NCBI RefSeq assembly: GCF_018613795.1
Contig: NZ_JAGGPN010000068.1
Location: forward strand, 1 to 43,426
DNA from: Arthrobacter sp. ISL-65
GTDB taxonomy: Bacteria; Actinomycetota; Actinomycetes; Actinomycetales; Micrococcaceae
Direction: 5' to 3'
Length of the DNA: 43,426 nt
Shown: positions 40,512 to 43,426 of the stretch, piece after piece
How positions within the stretch are numbered: position 1 is the stretch's first letter
Layout: every line of letters begins with the position of its first letter
Program-made: the position numbers and the translations under genes
The notes under the pieces: model-generated
The model's input: the letters and a program-made list of their open reading frames with translations, nothing else
Databases searched by the model: none
What the model was told of the DNA's origin: nothing

Positions 40512-40540
40512 AATCTAACGGTGAGCCCTGTCACAGTCAA
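40512..40540 (-). promoter_or_regulatory. Promoter of the sugar transporter operon
   Basis: On the minus strand TTGACT (40535-40540), a 17-base spacer and TAGATT (40512-40517) give a good sigma-70-type promoter. The expected start of transcription is near 40505, upstream of the LacI sites at 40474-40492. Confidence 0.7.
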
Positions 40541-40582
40541 GATATTTTTTTGCCGTGGTCTCTGTAAATCTCTCCATTGCGG

Positions 40583-40636
40583 TTGACCACCTTTCGAAAG
40601 CGATGCATGATGGCATTCATCGAAATGTTTCGAAGG
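40583..40636 (+). promoter_or_regulatory. lacI-family gene promoter and autoregulatory operator
   Basis: A plausible TTGACC (40583-40588) and CATGAT (40606-40611) with 17 bases between flank a perfect CTTTCGAAAG at 40591-40600. A further TTTCGAA half-site is at 40628-40634. The repressor should thus control its own gene. The same sequence is present in the divergent transporter promoter. Confidence 0.6.
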
Positions 40637-40656
40637 AACTCGAGGATGCCTTGTCT

Positions 40657-41703
40657 ATGACCGTTCGGCCGGAAAAAATAACCCTGGCAGCTGTTGCTTT
40701 GCGGGCCGGCGTCTCGGCGCCCACGGTCTCCAAGGTCGTGAATGGGCGGGAGGATGTCTCCCCGGATACTCGTGCCAGGGTGATTGCTGCCCTGGAGGAG
40801 TCGGGTTATCAGTCCCCGCTGCAGCGCAGGGCCTCTGCGCCGGGGCAAACTGTGGTCGAGGTGGTTTTCGATGCGCTGACGTCCGCGTACTCCGTGGAGA
40901 TCCTCAACGGGGTGCTTGAGTATGCTGGCGCCACGGATGTCGAAGTGATGCTGAGCGTAACCAGCCACGCGGGCGGCACCCCGATAAGCCCGGAACGACG
41001 GGCGCAGAGAATGGTCGATGCCGGCCGCGGCGGCATGATCGTGGTGACATCCGCCTTCAGCGCCGCCCAGCTGCACGCGTTCCGGCGCCGGAAGATACCG
41101 GTGGCGGTGATCGACCCGATGAATCCACCCCCGACCGACGTCGTCAGCGTCGGTGCCACCAATTGGGCAGGCGGTAAGGCTGCAACGGAACACCTGCTGC
41201 AACTGGGGCATTCGCGTATCGGGTTCCTGGGCGGACCGGAAACGGCCGAGTGCAACCAGGCCAGATTGCACGGCTACATGGCGGCCCTCATGGCCAAAGG
41301 CCTAACAGTGAACCCCGCGTACACCATCTCCGGGAGCTTCCGATCAGATCACGGTGCCCAAGGGCTGAAGGAACTGCTGAGTCTCCCGGAGCCACCTACC
41401 GCCATTTTCGCTGCCAGCGACATCATTGCACTCGGAGTCCTCGGAGAAGCGCGCAAAAACGGCCTGCGGGTCCCCGAGGACCTGAGCCTCGTAGGATTCG
41501 ACGGAACATACCAAGCAGAGGAATCCATTCCGCCCCTCACCTCCGTCGCACAGCCACTTCAGGAGATGGGCCGCGCTGCGCTCCGTGCTGTGCTCCGGCA
41601 GATCCACGGTGAAGCACTCGATTCCCAGCGGGTGGAGCTGGCAACCCACCTGGTAATCCGAGGATCATCCTCGGAACCACGGCCGGTAACCAGCCACAGC
41701 TGA
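40657..41703 (+). CDS. LacI-family transcriptional regulator
   Basis: The 348-aa repressor has the LacI helix-turn-helix at its N terminus (ITLAAVALRAGVSAPTVSKVVNGRE, about 7-31), a hinge helix (VSPDTRARVIAALEESGY) and a periplasmic-binding-like ligand domain. The start is set at ATG 40657. The frame is open back to 40555, but the palindromic operators and promoter lie in that stretch, and LacI proteins begin immediately before the HTH. The divergent transporter operon and the identical CTTTCGAAAG sites on both sides make it the obvious regulator. The effector is presumably the sugar or an intermediate. Confidence 0.92.
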   Translation: MTVRPEKITLAAVALRAGVSAPTVSKVVNGREDVSPDTRARVIAALEESGYQSPLQRRASAPGQTVVEVVFDALTSAYSVEILNGVLEYAGATDVEVMLSVTSHAGGTPISPERRAQRMVDAGRGGMIVVTSAFSAAQLHAFRRRKIPVAVIDPMNPPPTDVVSVGATNWAGGKAATEHLLQLGHSRIGFLGGPETAECNQARLHGYMAALMAKGLTVNPAYTISGSFRSDHGAQGLKELLSLPEPPTAIFAASDIIALGVLGEARKNGLRVPEDLSLVGFDGTYQAEESIPPLTSVAQPLQEMGRAALRAVLRQIHGEALDSQRVELATHLVIRGSSSEPRPVTSHS

Positions 41704-41938
41704 GCAGACAGACTCGTTCCTGACGAAGCCGGGCTGTGCCCTGCCGTAGCATCCGGGCTGACTTGATCATCCCGGAGGAACGCGCGCCGGCCGGACGGTT
41801 TTGGCGTCCTGCACTGTCCAACAGAACCAACAGAACACTTGAAACGCCCTGAATCCCCAACGCTCACGTTGTCCCCAAAGTACGGCAGTGCCGAACGCGG
41901 CTCGTCCTAACCGGCAACGTCTTCCTGAAAGGAACCGC

Positions 41939-42850
41939 ATGTCCACAATCGCCAGTCCCAACGGGGAGCTGATCGTTCTCGAGGCGGGGGAATACCAGGC
42001 AAGTGCGACCACTGTAGGGGCGGGGCTGCATGGCCTCACTTTCCAAGGTCAAGACCTCGTCCTGCCCTTCCCTCCGGACGGGCTGCCGCCGGCATACGCG
42101 GGAAAGGTCCTCATGCCCTGGCCGAACCGGGTGCACAGCGGCGCATATGGATTTGCCGGGCAGCGATACGAGCTGCCCGTAAATGAGGCGGCCACTGGCA
42201 GTGCCCTGCACGGACTCGTGCTGTGGAGTGAATGGCTGGTGGGCCAGCAGTCACCTGAGGAGGTAACCCTCACACACCGGCTTAACGGTGAGCCCGGGTA
42301 CCCGTTCCAGCTCGAGCTCTCGACCAACTACAGACTGGAGGCGGATTCCGGACTCATGGTAGAGCTTAGGGCCGAGAACCGTGGCCAGTCCCGCGCACCC
42401 TATGGCTGCGGCTCCCACCCCTATATGACCGCCGGGGGAGAGGACATCTCCAACTGTGAGCTCAGCTTCACGGCCGGCAAGGTGCTCATGACCGACGAAA
42501 GGCTCCAGCCCACTGATCTGCTTGACTCCAAAGGAACCGAGTTCGACTTCTCTGTGGCCAGAACACTGGATTCGCAGCGGCTGGACCACGCCTTCACCGC
42601 GCTTCCCAAGGGAAAGTGGGACGTCACGCTCCGCAACCCCGCGCTGAGGCTTTCTGCAGTCCTCCAATCCACCGGCACCGATGCCCCCTGGGTGCAGCTG
42701 TATTCCGGAGAACTGCGCGACCGCAAAGGATTGGCTGTCGAACCTATGAGCTGCCCGCCTGATGCTTTCAATTCAGGCCAGGACCTCATTGTTCTGGAGC
42801 CCGGCCAGGCGCACGTCCTGCGCTACCGGATCCAGGCGCTGGAAGGCTAA
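41939..42850 (+). CDS. Aldose 1-epimerase family protein
   Basis: The 303-aa protein has the galactose-mutarotase-like fold. It has the motif PYGCGSHPYM with the catalytic histidine, an earlier MPWPNRV segment (Asn/Arg), SALHGLV with its second conserved histidine, and a late catalytic-type glutamate in LAVEPMSCPPDAFN. The ATG 41939 follows GAAAGGAACCGC. It shares strand and neighbourhood with the LacI gene (235 bases away) and precedes xylA, so it probably interconverts anomers of the aldose used by this locus, for example xylose. Confidence 0.93.
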   Translation: MSTIASPNGELIVLEAGEYQASATTVGAGLHGLTFQGQDLVLPFPPDGLPPAYAGKVLMPWPNRVHSGAYGFAGQRYELPVNEAATGSALHGLVLWSEWLVGQQSPEEVTLTHRLNGEPGYPFQLELSTNYRLEADSGLMVELRAENRGQSRAPYGCGSHPYMTAGGEDISNCELSFTAGKVLMTDERLQPTDLLDSKGTEFDFSVARTLDSQRLDHAFTALPKGKWDVTLRNPALRLSAVLQSTGTDAPWVQLYSGELRDRKGLAVEPMSCPPDAFNSGQDLIVLEPGQAHVLRYRIQALEG

Positions 42851-43253
42851 CCGATACGCGGCGTGGACGGGACTCCCAGTCCCACAACCGTGCGCTGTCC
42901 ATGCTGAGCCGTCGTCCAGACCCTCAAGGACGTCAGCGCGTTCCCGCGGTTGTCCTCGAGGTCAGTGAGCGAATCGTGGGATCCCAACGCCCTTACATGG
43001 TCGGCGCACCTGATTGGGTCCTGCCGCTCCTGTGTGCTGGCCGGACGGCTGGGTCGGGGAGCCGCGGTAGGTGTGGTTTGCTGGCCCGTTTACGTTCTGT
43101 CACGAGCTGATTCCCCGAGTTGGCGTGCTCTTGTTCGATGTTCGCCCAACGCAGTTTGGTGCACAGCCTAACATAACAGCCCGACGCGGCTGTATGTCCC
43201 AGAAGAGACGGTGCAGTGCGCGGCGGCGGGACCTTCCGGTGGCCACCAAGTGC
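42851..43253. other. Intergenic region upstream of xylA
   Basis: About 400 bases with no supported gene. Short frames on both strands have no family similarity. The xylA promoter and operator lie just downstream. Confidence 0.4.
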
Positions 43254-43301
43254 TTGACACCACAAAAAAGACCGAATATGTTTGCTATCGAAACATATTC
43301 G
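43254..43301 (+). promoter_or_regulatory. xylA promoter overlapped by a perfect 11-bp inverted repeat operator
   Basis: TTGACA (43254-43259), a 17-base spacer and TATGTT (43277-43282) form a strong promoter. The inverted repeat CGAATATGTTT (43273-43283), 7 bases, AAACATATTCG (43291-43301) covers the -10 box, so the bound protein would block it. This AT-rich dyad suits a ROK-type xylose repressor XylR (inference), whose gene is not in the window. Confidence 0.85.
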
Positions 43302-43360
43302 TTTTGGGAACATTTTGACTTTCCTAACGCTCAAATAACCACTAACCTCGGAGCATTTCA

Positions 43361-43426
43361 ATGGCGATTCAGCCCACTCGTGATGACAAGTTTTCCTTCG
43401 GCCTTTGGACCGTCGGCTGGGAGGCG
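43361..43426 (+). CDS. xylA: Xylose isomerase, N-terminal fragment (runs off the window)
   Basis: The first 22 codons (MAIQPTRDDKFSFGLWTVGW and on) are the characteristic beginning of actinobacterial xylose isomerases, which read FGLWTVGW at this position. The ATG 43361 follows GGAG eight bases upstream. The enzyme converts D-xylose to D-xylulose. The gene continues beyond the window. It is preceded by a strong, operator-covered promoter and by an aldose 1-epimerase gene. Confidence 0.85.
   Translation, partial: MAIQPTRDDKFSFGLWTVGWEA

Overview
This 43.4 kb window comes from a high-GC actinobacterium. Codon usage, the family of small stress and envelope proteins (CsbD, DUF3618, Actinobacterial Holin-X, DUF4235, PRC-barrel/DUF2382), the IS21-type remnant and the start of a xylose isomerase fit Micrococcaceae, most likely Arthrobacter or Pseudarthrobacter. 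The genus is an inference. No rRNA gene, complete tRNA or CRISPR array was seen.

Region 1 (1-8.2 kb): an unknown protein, an FBP-type zinc-finger protein, then a tight four-gene plus-strand operon: response regulator-PP2C phosphatase, cellulose-synthase-like GT2 glycosyltransferase, STAS antagonist and RsbW-like HATPase. A GAF-PP2C phosphatase lies convergent to it but carries three apparent frameshifts, and a serine-recombinase C-terminal remnant sits between them. Region 2 (8.5-14 kb): a stress/envelope island with CsbD, YihY/BrkB, DUF3618, Holin-X, DUF4235 and PRC-barrel/DUF2382 genes. Region 3 (14.7-19.1 kb): a GH13 alpha-amylase-family enzyme and an overlapping pair of a class C beta-lactamase-fold hydrolase and an amidohydrolase. 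Region 4 (19.2-25.7 kb): a second, minus-strand copy of the module, GH26 hydrolase - GT2 - STAS - HATPase, followed by a GH15 gene with two apparent frameshifts.

Region 5 (26.1-33.0 kb) is a patchwork: a RelE/Phd toxin-antitoxin pair, about 1.1 kb of non-coding DNA with a tRNA 3'-end-like sequence, a terminator and two roughly 120-bp tandem repeats, a DUF429 gene, a molybdopterin oxidoreductase / ferredoxin reductase / DUF6510 operon, a GNAT gene, a decayed and internally inverted IS21 transposase, and a fumarylacetoacetate-hydrolase-family pseudogene cut by the IS end. Region 6 (33.1-43.4 kb) is a LacI-controlled carbohydrate locus: solute-binding lipoprotein, two permeases, Gfo/Idh dehydrogenase, TIM-barrel isomerase, ThuA protein and a second Gfo/Idh as one minus-strand operon, then divergent LacI, aldose 1-epimerase and the start of xylA behind a clear operator.

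The most interesting system is the duplicated GT2/partner-switch module. In both copies a membrane polysaccharide synthase is translationally coupled to a STAS protein and an anti-sigma-type kinase, with no sigma factor beside it and no recognisable PilZ domain. Both synthases carry a roughly 150-residue helical insertion between the acceptor-site FFCGSN motif and the TED motif. This suggests a polysaccharide synthase controlled by PP2C/STAS/HATPase switching rather than by cyclic-di-GMP.
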